A DNA stretch of 64,000 nucleotides from Methanobrevibacter sp. (GTDB lineage Archaea; Methanobacteriota; Methanobacteria; Methanobacteriales; Methanobacteriaceae), in assembly GCF_015062985.1 (NCBI RefSeq), contig NZ_SUTI01000004.1, forward strand, positions 71,273-135,272. Reading direction: 5' to 3'. Under the pieces are notes generated by a model. That model had not been told where the DNA came from and made no database searches. It worked only from the letters and a program-made list of their open reading frames with translations. Shown here in pieces: positions 54,584-63,803 of this stretch (the first letter of the stretch is position 1; every line of letters begins with the position of its first letter). Made by a program: the position numbers and the translations under genes.

Positions 54584-55618
54584 TTAAATTTTTGCATGTT
54601 TAGCCCATACCTTATCATCATCATTGGCGGTAGCCTTATTGTCAGCCATTACGCCAACCAGATCATGTGCTACGTATGGTTCCTCCAAATAACCAATATC
54701 ATCATTTGTTAATTTTAAATCAATGGCATTTGCTGCACCTTCAACATGATGCATTTTGGTTGCACCGACAATCGGAGATGTTACCTTAGTCAGAAGCCAT
54801 GCAAGAGACACTTCAGTCATTGAAACATCATAATTTCCTGCCAGTTCATTTACCCTTTTAATAATCTCCAAATCCTGTGCTTCAGTATTCTGATATTTAA
54901 GTTTTGCATAAAAATCTTCATTTAACCTTTTTGACTCCTCTCCAGGCATTCTGGAAAGCCTTCCTGAAGCAAGTGCACTGTATGGAGTAACCGCAATATT
55001 ATCTGTTTTACATAATGGAATCATTTCCCGTTCTTCTTCCCTAAAAATCAGATTATAATGTCCCTGAATTGAAACGAATTTCTTAAATCCTTGCATTTCA
55101 GCTAATGCATTTGCCTTTGCCAGCTGCCAAGCAAAACAGTTTGAAATACCAATATACTTTACTTTGCCTTCATCGATGACTTCACTTAATCCCTCAAGGA
55201 TATCATATAATGGTGTGTTATAGTCCCACATATGGTAAATGTACAAATCAATATAATCCAAACCCAAGTTTTCAAGGCTCTTTTCAACAAAATTGTGAAT
55301 ATGCATCTGGCCGGGAACATTGTTTTTGATTTCTTCCTCGGATCTTGGTAAAAACTTAGTGGCAACAACGACCTCATCCCTTGCGGCATATTCTTTTATT
55401 GTCTTTCCAAGGTATTGCTCAGAAGTACCGTTCTGATAGCCTATTGCAGTATCATAAAAGTTAATTCCGCTATCCAATCCTTTTTTAATGATTTCCATTG
55501 ATTCTGATTCCGGCAATGTCCAGGTGTGCATTCCATTTTCCGGGTCTCCAAATCCCATACATCCCATACAGACTCTGCTTACTTTTAAACTTGAATTTCC
55601 CAATTTAGTATATTCCAT
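54584..55618 (-). CDS. Aldo/keto reductase
   Basis: A 344-residue NAD(P)H-dependent aldo/keto reductase of the large YajO/Tas-like group. The catalytic tetrad is D56, Y61 (FYDTAIGYQNG), K88 (VATKFLPRS) and H129 (DLYIYHMWD); SIQGHYNLI and TPYSALASGRLSR follow, and LTKVTSPIVGATKMHH binds the cofactor phosphate. The ATG at 55618 has GTGATAAT upstream; an ATG at 55633 would add five residues without a ribosome binding site. The substrate is unknown. It is convergent with cobQ. Confidence 0.9.
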   Translation of the reverse strand: MEYTKLGNSSLKVSRVCMGCMGFGDPENGMHTWTLPESESMEIIKKGLDSGINFYDTAIGYQNGTSEQYLGKTIKEYAARDEVVVATKFLPRSEEEIKNNVPGQMHIHNFVEKSLENLGLDYIDLYIYHMWDYNTPLYDILEGLSEVIDEGKVKYIGISNCFAWQLAKANALAEMQGFKKFVSIQGHYNLIFREEEREMIPLCKTDNIAVTPYSALASGRLSRMPGEESKRLNEDFYAKLKYQNTEAQDLEIIKRVNELAGNYDVSMTEVSLAWLLTKVTSPIVGATKMHHVEGAANAIDLKLTNDDIGYLEEPYVAHDLVGVMADNKATANDDDKVWAKHAKI

Positions 55619-55740
55619 ATTATCACTTTTCATCGCATGTAAAAAAAATAATACTTTTGATTAATTTTAAATTTAAACCGCATTATTTAAAAATGTTAAC
55701 TAACATAATAAATAATATCAATATAATTGGAGATTGAATT

Positions 55741-55983
55741 ATGATTGTAAATGTAAAAGCAACTAACAAAGTCAATGGTGAAGTAACTTCCTACAAATTA
55801 GAAGGTAACGGTGACGAAGGTTTCTTATATGAAGGAACCCACATGCAAGAAGTAGCAGACAACATTATCAGAGAAATTAACAACAACTTAATTTTACTTG
55901 GTTCCCCAATTTACACCATTAAGCCTGGTGAATCTGCAGCTATTGAAGCAAAAACCTTTGATATTGAGATTAACGCTGAATAA
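55741..55983 (+). CDS. Small acidic conserved-looking protein
   Basis: An 80-residue acidic protein with no signal or membrane helix (MIVNVKATNKVNGEVTSYKL, then GDEGFLYEGTHMQEVADNII and IKPGESAAIEAKTFDIEI). GGAGATTGAATT gives a strong ribosome binding site and a double T-run follows the stop, so it looks like a separate, well-expressed gene. I do not recognise the family. Confidence 0.7.
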   Translation: MIVNVKATNKVNGEVTSYKLEGNGDEGFLYEGTHMQEVADNIIREINNNLILLGSPIYTIKPGESAAIEAKTFDIEINAE

Positions 55984-55990
55984 TTCAGCT

Positions 55991-56023
55991 TCTACTTTTT
56001 TTTATTTTTATACTCTTTTTTTT
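55991..56023 (+). terminator. Double T-run terminator
   Basis: Two eight-to-nine-base T-runs (about 55996-56003 and 56015-56023) separated by a T-rich spacer lie directly after the 80-residue gene, a typical archaeal terminator. The rest of the gap to 56223 (about 200 bases) is A/T-rich with no visible gene. Confidence 0.6.
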
Positions 56024-56223
56024 GTATTTCACATATTTCCTAGTTTTTAAAATTTAAGTTTCCCACCTCTCAAATTATATTTCATTGACAATAGCTATGA
56101 CCATGCCATTTAACTTATTATATTGTTTTATATACTATCAATATTAAAAATAATAATGTTAATCAAATAATATCGCGATTAGTGATTTAAGATGAAAATA
56201 TTTTATCGAATCAATTCAAGGAG

Positions 56224-56928
56224 GTGAAAATAATTAAAAGCAGAAGTATTTTAATCATGTTAATTGCAATTATTTTTATCTCATCAATTGGCGCGGCTAA
56301 TGCTTACGAAATTGATGAAAACCAAACAGGCGCTGCCTATTTGGGAATTACCTCAACTGCAGACAACTCTAATCAGGAATTATTATCTGCTTCAAATTCT
56401 ACAGAAGCAACTTCACAAAGCAACGATACACAGAATAGTTCTGGTGCATATCTTGTATTGGATAATGATGCTGATAAAGAAAATGTCAATGTTGGCGATT
56501 ATGTTACATGGATTTTAGAAGCTATAAATCTTGGTCCGGATACAGCAAAAAATGTTAAAGTCTACGATAAATTACCAGATGGTTTAAAATACATTAAACA
56601 CGAAACTGAAAAAGGAACATTCGATCCTGAAACCAGCATTTGGAATATTGGTGACTTAACAGTTGACGAGGAATCTGTAACATTATACATTACTACACAG
56701 GCATTGACTGTAGGTGAAAAAATAAACGAGGCATATATTACTAGCGATACACTCAATTTAAACAATGAAACTTATGAACAGGAAGAAATTGATGTACTTT
56801 CTAGCGATGATTCGGAAATATCTGAATTTGTAAAACATGCATCTGCAAAAATGCATGAGACAGGAAATCCTATATTTTTGGCCATGATATCCATATTCTT
56901 ATTATCAGTTCCAGTTATTAAAAGATAA
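56224..56928 (+). CDS. Small DUF11-domain surface protein with C-terminal anchor
   Basis: A 234-residue surface protein. The signal peptide (to about SSIGAANA) is followed by a Ser/Asn-rich segment, one DUF11 domain (about residues 75-190, LVLDNDADKENVNVGDYVTW, then LGPDTAKNVKVYDKLPDGL) and a C-terminal TGNP motif, hydrophobic helix and KR end (TGNPIFLAMISIFLLSVPV), the pattern of a sorting or membrane anchor in Methanobrevibacter surface proteins. The annotated start is a GTG lying inside AAGGAGGTG; with that site as the ribosome binding sequence, an ATA at 56230 or ATT at 56233 would fit better. It may be a minimal relative of the large adhesins. Confidence 0.75.
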   Translation: MKIIKSRSILIMLIAIIFISSIGAANAYEIDENQTGAAYLGITSTADNSNQELLSASNSTEATSQSNDTQNSSGAYLVLDNDADKENVNVGDYVTWILEAINLGPDTAKNVKVYDKLPDGLKYIKHETEKGTFDPETSIWNIGDLTVDEESVTLYITTQALTVGEKINEAYITSDTLNLNNETYEQEEIDVLSSDDSEISEFVKHASAKMHETGNPIFLAMISIFLLSVPVIKR

Positions 56929-57001
56929 TTGGAGCATTTTATTCTTTTTCTAATAGAATATGGGGGTTTTACGTTTTTTAAAAAAAAATAATATGGGAGG
57001 A

Positions 57002-57307
57002 TTATCCTCCACCAGGAATTGTATATTTGTCGTTCACTCCATAAAATATTCCGTCACCTTTTGGCTTTTTACTAACATTCAATAAAGCATTGTTGAAGAT
57101 GATATTCAAAAATTTATAGCCATCTTTATCAATCAGATTTGTTAATGGAGTGTTGTTTTCCCTTATTTCTAATGCCTCCTTTTCAATGTCAAAGCATGCT
57201 CCGTATAGTATTTGGCATGAGTTTTCTTCGATGGATTCAGGAACTGGATATAATCCGAAAGTGGATACTAATTTAAACTCAGACAATATCGATATGTTGC
57301 GCAACAT
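57002..57307 (-). CDS. Short unknown ORF, doubtful
   Basis: A 101-residue reading frame ending DGIFYGVNDKYTIPGGG, with no recognised domain, signal or membrane helix. The composition is protein-like (FLNIIFNNALLNVSKKPKG), but there is no clear ribosome binding site, a TAA lies six codons upstream, and the start codon sits in a perfect 14-base palindrome. It may be the surviving 3' part of a decayed gene. Confidence 0.35.
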   Translation of the reverse strand: MLRNISILSEFKLVSTFGLYPVPESIEENSCQILYGACFDIEKEALEIRENNTPLTNLIDKDGYKFLNIIFNNALLNVSKKPKGDGIFYGVNDKYTIPGGG

Positions 57308-57668
57308 TTCCGATAATATCGATTATTCTCAAATATTGGGCTTAAACAATACGGTAATTACAATCAACAAGTAATTACCTCTTATCCAATTGACAATATC
57401 GTGAATTAAATTAATTTTTGCCGATAACACAAACTATCAATTCCATGACATTAACTGAAGCCATCAATTATTCGAAAACTGTTTTTGGAAAGTATTTGAT
57501 GTATATTCCGAGTTGAAAAATAAATTGTATTTTAGATACCTTTCAGTTAATGTAATCAGCATGCCATTAAATTATATATAATTATAATGCATTCAATTTA
57601 ATTGAGAGTTATTTAAATTATTTGACAGGCATAACATGTTGAGAAAATAGTCCTGAAAAAAATGAAAT
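57308..57668. other. Gap with no supported gene
   Basis: About 360 A/T-rich bases between the short ORF and the transporter. Short frames interrupted by stops are present in several readings, but none is convincing. No RNA structure stands out. Confidence 0.5.
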
Positions 57669-58622
57669 TCAGTTAAAAAATGAATCCGAATCCTTAATCC
57701 GTAAACAGAATCTTGAAACAATATACAATACAGGCAGCTCTATCAGCGGACCGATTACAAGAGCTATTGAAATTAACTCATGACCCGGAAAGGAATTTAT
57801 TGCAATGGCCAATGCCAATGGAGAGTTACGCGCTAATGTAGTCATTGTTAAACTCGCATATTCCGAATATGTGAAATTAATCTTTTCAGCTAATAACAGA
57901 TCAATAACTGTATTGACAATGAAAAATATGATTAATGGGATGAACAGAACTGCAATAGAGTTTAAATTTTCAAACAGCAATTCTCCCTGGCTTGCAAAGA
58001 TGCAAAACACTGCAAGGGATAAGAACCATATTTGCAAACTGCCCATTAATTCAGCTGCATCTTCTTTCAAAACATTATTCAATACCCATTTTGTAATTTG
58101 TGCCGCAATGAATGGAATTACAATAACAATAATAAGTGAATAAGCCAATTGCGAATAATCCATTGAGTTTGCAGTCGAAAAAAACAAAATCAAATAGATT
58201 GGAAGCAATATTATCTGCAATATCAGATTTATTGGAAGTATTGATAAGCTAAGAGTTAAATCACCCTTCGCCATTTTTGTAAATACCAGATACCAATCCG
58301 TGCATGGCGTTAGTATCAGCATGAAAAAGCCAATCAGGATATCGACATTTCCCCTTAAAAATAATGATCCAATGAAGTATCCGAATAATGGAGTCCATAA
58401 AAAGTTGATTATCAAACTTGTTGATGTGAATTTAATATTTTTAAAGCTGTCCTTGAGCTCATTTAATGGAACATCCAAGAATAAACCGTAAAGCATCAAA
58501 CATAAGAATATGTTTATCAAATGAGTGGTGTTATCCGCGATAATTTGAACATTGCTGAAAATCAAACCTAAAATGACTGCGGAGAATATTATCACAGGTT
58601 CAAGTTTTTCCATTAAATTCAT
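57669..58622 (-). CDS. BASS/ACR3-type transporter (arsenic resistance family)
   Basis: A 317-residue membrane protein with about ten helices. The segment LTPCTDWYLVFTKMAKGDL resembles the conserved Cys-containing helix of ACR3 arsenite exporters (LTPCT), and TTLARNSPLALAIAI matches a second family motif. It belongs to the bile acid:sodium symporter superfamily, with arsenite efflux the most probable role. The ATG at 58620-58622 has AAAGGTGATG upstream; the longer MPKGDD start is inside that site. No arsR or arsenate reductase gene is adjacent, so the substrate is uncertain. Confidence 0.82.
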   Translation of the reverse strand: MNLMEKLEPVIIFSAVILGLIFSNVQIIADNTTHLINIFLCLMLYGLFLDVPLNELKDSFKNIKFTSTSLIINFLWTPLFGYFIGSLFLRGNVDILIGFFMLILTPCTDWYLVFTKMAKGDLTLSLSILPINLILQIILLPIYLILFFSTANSMDYSQLAYSLIIVIVIPFIAAQITKWVLNNVLKEDAAELMGSLQIWFLSLAVFCIFASQGELLFENLNSIAVLFIPLIIFFIVNTVIDLLLAEKINFTYSEYASLTMTTLARNSPLALAIAINSFPGHELISIALVIGPLIELPVLYIVSRFCLRIKDSDSFFN

Positions 58623-58776
58623 ATCATCACCTTTAGGCATACCTAAATTTGTAATTGAAAGTATATATCTTTTATGTATTTTTAATAGTTCATATGCACA
58701 TCATAAACGTTAAAAAACCATTACCCAATAATTTATTTGTTCATAAAGCAAATATTTACATTAAAAGGTGAAAGAT

Positions 58777-59544
58777 ATGAATCCTATTGAAATTGATGCC
58801 GATAAATGTGTTGTCTGTTCAAAGTGTATTGATGACTGTCCAAACTCCTACCTATTCCTGGAAAATGATGAAGTTCATGCAAACCAGCAAGGATGCATGG
58901 AATGCGGCCATTGCTATGCAATCTGTCCACAAGGCGCCATAACCATGACCAACTATGATTTCATTGATGAAGAAGTTGTTTTAATGAGTGAAATCAATCC
59001 CGAAACATTACTCAATGCAATGAAAAGCAGACGTACAATCAGACAATTTAAGCCTGACCCCGTCGAAGATGAAAAAATAGAAAAAATACTGGAAGCCGGG
59101 CGCTATTCACCTACAGGAGCAAACAGGCAGATGGTATCATATACAATTCTTGGGTCCAGACAAAAAGAAGCAGAAGAAATATGTTTAGGCCTATTCAGAA
59201 AAGGTAAAAAATTCGGATCTGCATTTGCAAGCTATTTGAAGAGAATAGAAATAGATGATGACTTCTTTTTTAAAGGGGCACCATTAGTAATAGTTGTTGC
59301 AAGCAAAAGTACAGTTGATGGCGGTCTTGCAAGCTCATACATGGAAATCATGGCTGAAAGCCTGGGACTTGGAGTCCTATACAGCGGATTTTTTGTCATG
59401 TGCAGCAAAATGAGCCGAAAACTTAAAAAGTTGCTTGAGCTAGAAAAAGGGTATGATGTAGTTACATGTATGGTAATCGGATATCCTGATGTGAAATATC
59501 AAAGAATTGCACCACGTAAGGATTTGAAAGTGAAAAAGCTTTAG
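58777..59544 (+). CDS. Ferredoxin-nitroreductase fusion protein
   Basis: A 255-residue protein with an N-terminal double [4Fe-4S] ferredoxin (C11, C14, C17, C21 and C40, C43, C46, C50) followed by a nitroreductase-type flavin domain (about residues 70-255) starting SRRTIRQFKPDPV and containing EAGRYSPTGANRQ. Electrons pass from the clusters to FMN to reduce an unknown substrate. The ATG follows AAGGTGAAAGAT; an upstream GTG lies in that site. The architecture is widespread in anaerobic methanogens. The nearby flavodoxin may belong to the same redox setting. Confidence 0.9.
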   Translation: MNPIEIDADKCVVCSKCIDDCPNSYLFLENDEVHANQQGCMECGHCYAICPQGAITMTNYDFIDEEVVLMSEINPETLLNAMKSRRTIRQFKPDPVEDEKIEKILEAGRYSPTGANRQMVSYTILGSRQKEAEEICLGLFRKGKKFGSAFASYLKRIEIDDDFFFKGAPLVIVVASKSTVDGGLASSYMEIMAESLGLGVLYSGFFVMCSKMSRKLKKLLELEKGYDVVTCMVIGYPDVKYQRIAPRKDLKVKKL

Positions 59545-59612
59545 AGAATTGATTTAACCTACAACATCACATTTTTCTAACTTCATCTTAATAAGAGAAC
59601 CAATAATATGAC

Positions 59613-60020
59613 TTAACTGATTATTCCCTTTGCAAATTCCTGAGCATTTTTTAAATCTTCTTCGTTTGGCCTTCCTCTATGGACAAACTTAAAGGCTCCT
59701 CTGCAGTGGAATTCATTTTCACTCATTTTTATGCCTTTAGCTTCCACTTCCTTTTTGACCTGGCTGTAAGTGGATTCTATTAAGGCAGCTGATGAGAAGT
59801 TTACTACTTCTCCCACATTAACATCAATGTTTTTAATGAACTCTTTTATTTTTCCGTCAATACCTGCAGCATATACGGCACTTCCCAAAAAAAGAATATC
59901 AACATCTTCAGTTAGCGGTTTATCGACAGTTTTGGCTTCAACATCCACAACCTGACTGATAGCGTCAGCAAGTTTTTTTGTATTTCCTGTTTTAGTGTAA
60001 TATCTTATTGCTATTTTCAT
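59613..60020 (-). CDS. Flavodoxin family protein
   Basis: A 135-residue FMN-binding protein. The N-terminus MKIAIRYYTKTGNTKKLAD holds the phosphate-binding loop (TKTGNTK), and FLGSAVYAAGIDGKIKEFI and NFSSAALIESTYSQVKKEVE match the flavodoxin_3-like family. The ATG has GGTGATTTTA upstream. It carries electrons in the cytoplasm; the partner is unknown. It is convergent with the ferredoxin-nitroreductase. Confidence 0.87.
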   Translation of the reverse strand: MKIAIRYYTKTGNTKKLADAISQVVDVEAKTVDKPLTEDVDILFLGSAVYAAGIDGKIKEFIKNIDVNVGEVVNFSSAALIESTYSQVKKEVEAKGIKMSENEFHCRGAFKFVHRGRPNEEDLKNAQEFAKGIIS

Positions 60021-60382
60021 TAAAATCACCAAAAATAGTTAAAAAATAAAAATTAATCGAAATTTTATTATGTCATAATATATTTTTAATATATTTAAAA
60101 TTAATTATTGTTCAACCTCATTATAAATGTTGCAGGCAAATGCTCATTCCACATCATGGAGAAACAGATTATGATGAAATTCAATTTTGGAGCCTTTCAT
60201 GGAGGATGGATTTCAGCCAAATGCTAGGAATAGAACGTCTGTGTTGAGAATCTGGCAACAGCTGAATCTAGATTGAATGGCCTTCAAAATATATGGGGAT
60301 TTTTACCCATAATGTATAAAATATTAGATATCTTCCGATTTTAAAAATAAAATTAATATAATTTATAAACAAATATTAATTT
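60021..60382. other. Gap with no supported gene
   Basis: About 360 bases of A/T-rich sequence. A small hairpin (TGGG and CCCA around eight bases, about 60293-60311) is the only structure visible, and short plus-strand frames such as one of 35 codons beginning near 60140 are interrupted and unconvincing. It may hold remnants of an older gene. Confidence 0.5.
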
Positions 60383-61678
60383 ATGAGTGAAAATGCGCAA
60401 TGGGATTCAACATTAACATTTATTTTTGCAATGATTGGAGTTGCAATAGGTCTAGGAAATATATGGAGATTTAGTTATATTGTATATTCCAATGGAGGAG
60501 GTTCATTTTTCATCCCATACGTTTTTGCAATAGCTATAATGGGAATTCCATTTTTAATATTGGAATATGGTATTGGATTTTCATTTAAAAAATCGTTTAG
60601 TGAAATTTTTAAATCGATAAACCCTAAATTTGAATACATTGCATGAGTTCTTATTTTTTCAATAGCAATTGTGCTAATATATTACATGGTCATTATTAGC
60701 TGGGATTTATTCTATCTTGTTAAAAGCTTATCTTTTAGCTGGGGAAGCGATACTGCAGCATATTTTGTTCAAAATGTTGGAGGGGGCGAAAATCTCTCAA
60801 AAATTGGCAATTTCTTCATTCCAGTGGGAATTGGAGTGGTGGTTTCATGGATTATTCTGTGGTTTATCTCCCACAGATCAATTGATAAAGGGATTGGACT
60901 TGCTTCAAAGATTTTAATACCGGCAGTATTTATCATAATGGCAATAATTGTTGTTTTTGCATTAACACTCCCCGGAGCGAATATAGGAATCGATGCTTTA
61001 ATTAATCCCAATTGGAATCTTCTATGGGATATCAACATATGGATTGTTGCATTTTCACAAATCATTTTCTCCCTAGGAATAGGTGAAGCCCTGGCACTAA
61101 CATATGCTTCTTACTTGTCGGACAATAAAGGCTTGACAGATAATGTATTCCTTGTTGTTGCATCAAACTCCAGTTTTGAAATATTTACTGCATTTGGAGT
61201 GTTTTCAATTCTCGGTTATATGTCCGCAACATCAGGAACCCCAATGATTCAATTAGTCAGCGAAGGAACAGGATTAATATTCGTGGTATTTCCAAAAATA
61301 TTCAGTTTAATGGGAATTGCCGGACATATTCTGGCTCCTTTATTCTTTTTAGCAGTATTATTTGCAGGAATAAGTTCTGCATTTGCATTTTTTGAACCTA
61401 TAATAGCTTCAATTTCATCAAAATCCAATATGAGCCGTGAAAAACTGGTGACAATCTTAAGTATTATTGGATGTTTGTGCTCACTGATTTTTACATGCGG
61501 AATAAGCAGTTACCTTGTTGGAATTGTAGATGGATTTGTTAACAAATTCGGAATATTGCTTTTAATCGCAATCCAATGTGTAATATTTGGATGGTATTAC
61601 GGCGCTGAAAAAGTCATTCCGGTTTTAAATGAAAAATCAAGAATCAAAGTTGGTTTTATCTGGAAAAACCAGATTTAG
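60383..61678 (+). pseudogene. Sodium:neurotransmitter-type symporter broken by an in-frame TGA and truncated
   Basis: The two frames 60383-60646 and 60671-61678 are in the same phase and join into one 431-codon NSS-family transporter. The N-terminus has IGVAIGLGNIWRFSYIVYSNGG (sodium-site helix 1) and later QIIFSLGIGEALALTYASYL and SSFEIFTAFGVFSI. Codon 88 is TGA (60644-60646) within FEYIA-stop-VLIFSIAIVLIYY, where family members have Trp (TGG), so one base change accounts for it. The C-terminus also stops at KVGFIWKNQI, before the last helix normally seen, and abuts a regulator remnant. UGA read-through is possible but unsupported. The substrate would be an amino acid or similar solute. Confidence 0.82.
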
Positions 61679-61922
61679 CGAATTTCAAAAGGAAAGACCT
61701 GAAATGTCAAACAAAGCATTGTCCAGAAGTTTGAAATTCATGGAGGAACAGGGATTGATTAAAAAAGATGCTGATGAATATTTCTTAACCGATAAAGGGA
61801 AATCCCTGAATAAAGTCATTTATGACTTGGTTGAATTTACTTTAGATAATAACAAAGAATTATACGATGAAAAAACTATTTTAAAGGCAAAAGAAGGATT
61901 TAGAAAACAATTATTAGAATAA
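61629..61922 (+). pseudogene. 5'-truncated winged-helix regulator remnant (HxlR-like)
   Basis: A 97-codon frame overlapping the end of the symporter by 50 bases in another phase. It encodes SGKTRFSEFQKERPEMSNKA, LSRSLKFMEEQGLIKKDADE and YFLTDKGKSL, the recognition helix and wing of HxlR-type regulators, but it lacks the normal N-terminal helix and Cys-containing start. The fusion looks like a deletion junction near 61650 between two formerly separate genes. It has no ribosome binding site and is probably not expressed as a functional regulator. Confidence 0.65.
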
Positions 61923-61934
61923 CCTATTTTGAGG

Positions 61935-62091
61935 ATCAATATAGCTTGGTTCATTGACTTCATTTACAACATCCCCTTCACCAACATCACCGATTAGCAA
62001 GGATGAATCATGATTATGCAATTTTTGATTCTTTTGACCATTTTCATGTTGCTGTTGGCATAACACACTTTAAATTATCTACTACTTTTTT
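61935..62091. repeat. Flanking segment copy A (frameshifted coding remnant)
   Basis: This segment matches 63804-63960 over its whole length in the same orientation, ending in the shared TTATCTACTACTTTT. On the minus strand it would code for a peptide resembling NMKLVKK...LIGDVNEGDVA...NEPSYID of copy B but for a one-base loss in an A-run (after GTCAAAA), so it is broken. The two copies flank the DUF4143 ATPase gene and its upstream repeats. Confidence 0.7.
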
Positions 62092-62182
62092 GATTTTTGT
62101 TTGATATAATGTGAACAATTAATGCTTAAAATTATCACAATTATCCATTACGTTTGAGAATTTATCTCTATATCATATAGAA

Positions 62183-63463
62183 TTATCTTAATGCTCCAAT
62201 CGGAATTACCATTACCCCATCTTTTCGAACTTTTGCAATTGGATTACCAGTTATAACCGCTAAAAAGCTAGGTTCCGGAATATGTGTATTTCCCTCAGCA
62301 ATTTTTTGTTTAATCAACTTATCCATTTTTAATAAAGTTTGAGCACCCTCATCAATTCTTTTATCCCCTAATTTAAACTCAATTAATCCATAGCGCCCAT
62401 CAGCAATTTGCAAAACACAATCCACTTCCAAAGTACCATCATTATAATACAATACTTTTCCACCCAATGGTGAGGAATATACTTTTAAATCTCTTATGCA
62501 CATGGTCTCAAAAATGAATCCAAAAGTTTCCAAATCATAGACCAACATTTCAGGAGTTACATTAAGACCTGCAACTGCAATTGATGGATCTACAAATTCC
62601 TTTTTTTCTGTTTTTCTTATTTTTTGCTTTGAACGAATATTTGGAGCCCATGCTGAAACATTATCAATAACAAACAGATTCTTTAAAACCGTAATATATG
62701 AATAAAATGTAGGTTCAGAAATTTTACCATAATTTTCTTCAATATCTGCCATTATTTTTGTATTACTAACCAATGTTGAAATGTTGCGTGAATAAGACCT
62801 GAGAATTGCTTCAAATAATTTTGAATCACGTTTAACACCATCAATATTATAAGTGTCATCACGACATATGTTATCAAAATAAGAAGAAGCTACGATTAAT
62901 TGTTTTTGTTTGTCTTCAATATTCAGTGTTTCAGGCCAACCGCCACGAGAAGCCAAAAAAGTTAAATCACGTAAAGATAAATCTGAAGTAATTCCATTAA
63001 TTTTAACATATTTATCATTAAATAAATCAACCAATGAAATGTTGCCGTTGGAATCGCCACTTTCATATAAGCTCATCGGCCTCATCATCAACCTGTGAAT
63101 CCTTCCGACTCCCTTATGATTTATTTTAGAATTATCAACAATTGTAGAGCCTGTTAAAATATACAAACCATAACCGTCTGTTTTATCAACGGAATACCTT
63201 ACTGCATCCCACAATTCTGGAGCCATCTGCCATTCATCAATCAATAATGGTTTTTCCCCATCCAATAACAGCAATGGATCCACATCCGCCAGTTCAATAT
63301 ATGATTTACCTAATGTAGGATGTTGCAATTCAATTATGGTTTTGGCAAATTGAGTGGCCGTTGTTGTTTTACCACACCATTTTGGCCCAACTATTAAAAC
63401 AGCCCCCATACATTCAAGCATATCCTTTAATTCTTCATCAACATACCTTTTAATATATTCCAT
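62183..63463 (-). CDS. DUF4143/AAA_14 family ATP-binding protein
   Basis: A 426-residue ATPase of the common AAA_14-DUF4143 type. Walker A is GPKWCGKTT (about residues 26-34), Walker B is LLIDEWQMAPELWDAVRYSVD, and ILTGSTIVDN and HRLMMRPMSLYES follow. The DUF4143 region includes DDTYNIDGVKRDSKLFEAIL and YYNDGTLEVDCVLQIADGRYGLIEFKLG, a restriction-nuclease-fold-like element. The start has GGCGGTAAT upstream. Family members are abundant in Methanobrevibacter and often occur in accessory regions; the function is unknown. Upstream lie 23/46-bp iterons, and related 157-bp segments flank the unit. Confidence 0.88.
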   Translation of the reverse strand: MEYIKRYVDEELKDMLECMGAVLIVGPKWCGKTTTATQFAKTIIELQHPTLGKSYIELADVDPLLLLDGEKPLLIDEWQMAPELWDAVRYSVDKTDGYGLYILTGSTIVDNSKINHKGVGRIHRLMMRPMSLYESGDSNGNISLVDLFNDKYVKINGITSDLSLRDLTFLASRGGWPETLNIEDKQKQLIVASSYFDNICRDDTYNIDGVKRDSKLFEAILRSYSRNISTLVSNTKIMADIEENYGKISEPTFYSYITVLKNLFVIDNVSAWAPNIRSKQKIRKTEKKEFVDPSIAVAGLNVTPEMLVYDLETFGFIFETMCIRDLKVYSSPLGGKVLYYNDGTLEVDCVLQIADGRYGLIEFKLGDKRIDEGAQTLLKMDKLIKQKIAEGNTHIPEPSFLAVITGNPIAKVRKDGVMVIPIGALR

Positions 63464-63477
63464 ATTACCGCCATAGG

Positions 63478-63643
63478 TGATTATACTAATTTTATTTAAG
63501 TAATTATAGTATTCATATTTAAGTGATTATACTAATGTTATTTAAGTAATTATAGTATTTATATTTAAGTGATTATACTAATGTTATTTAAGTAATTATA
63601 GTATTTATATTTAAGTGATTATACTAATGTTATTTAAGTAATT
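63478..63643 (-). repeat. Tandem 46-bp iterons with 23-bp substructure upstream of the ATPase
   Basis: Three complete 46-bp units (63478-63523, 63524-63569, 63570-63615) and a partial fourth lie immediately before the ATPase ribosome binding site. On the minus strand each unit is two 23-bp halves that both begin ACTTAAATA and end near TATAAT, and each contains ATACTA and TAGTAT in inverted order. They look like binding sites or tandem promoters controlling the ATPase. Confidence 0.8.
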
Positions 63644-63803
63644 CCATACCATATAAAAAGCATACAATCAATCCAGTAGTTACCATAATTTTTTAAATAA
63701 AACTTATTTAAAGCTTGTTGAAGCCAGTTTGTAAAATTACAGTGAAAAAAACATGATATATAAAGTTTTTGTTAAAAATAGATTTAAACTAACTTTTGTT
63801 GCA

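Noticed and set aside
57150..57374. Plus-strand 74-codon frame
   Set aside because: It overlaps the minus-strand short ORF, has no ribosome binding site and no recognisable domain; neither strand is convincing here.
60120..60300. Short plus-strand frames between the flavodoxin and symporter genes
   Set aside because: They are under 40 codons, lack ribosome binding sites and show no family resemblance; possible relics only.
60644..60646. Selenocysteine or recoded UGA in the symporter
   Set aside because: Family members have Trp here, not Cys; no selenocysteine element is visible, and the gene is also truncated, so loss of function is simpler.
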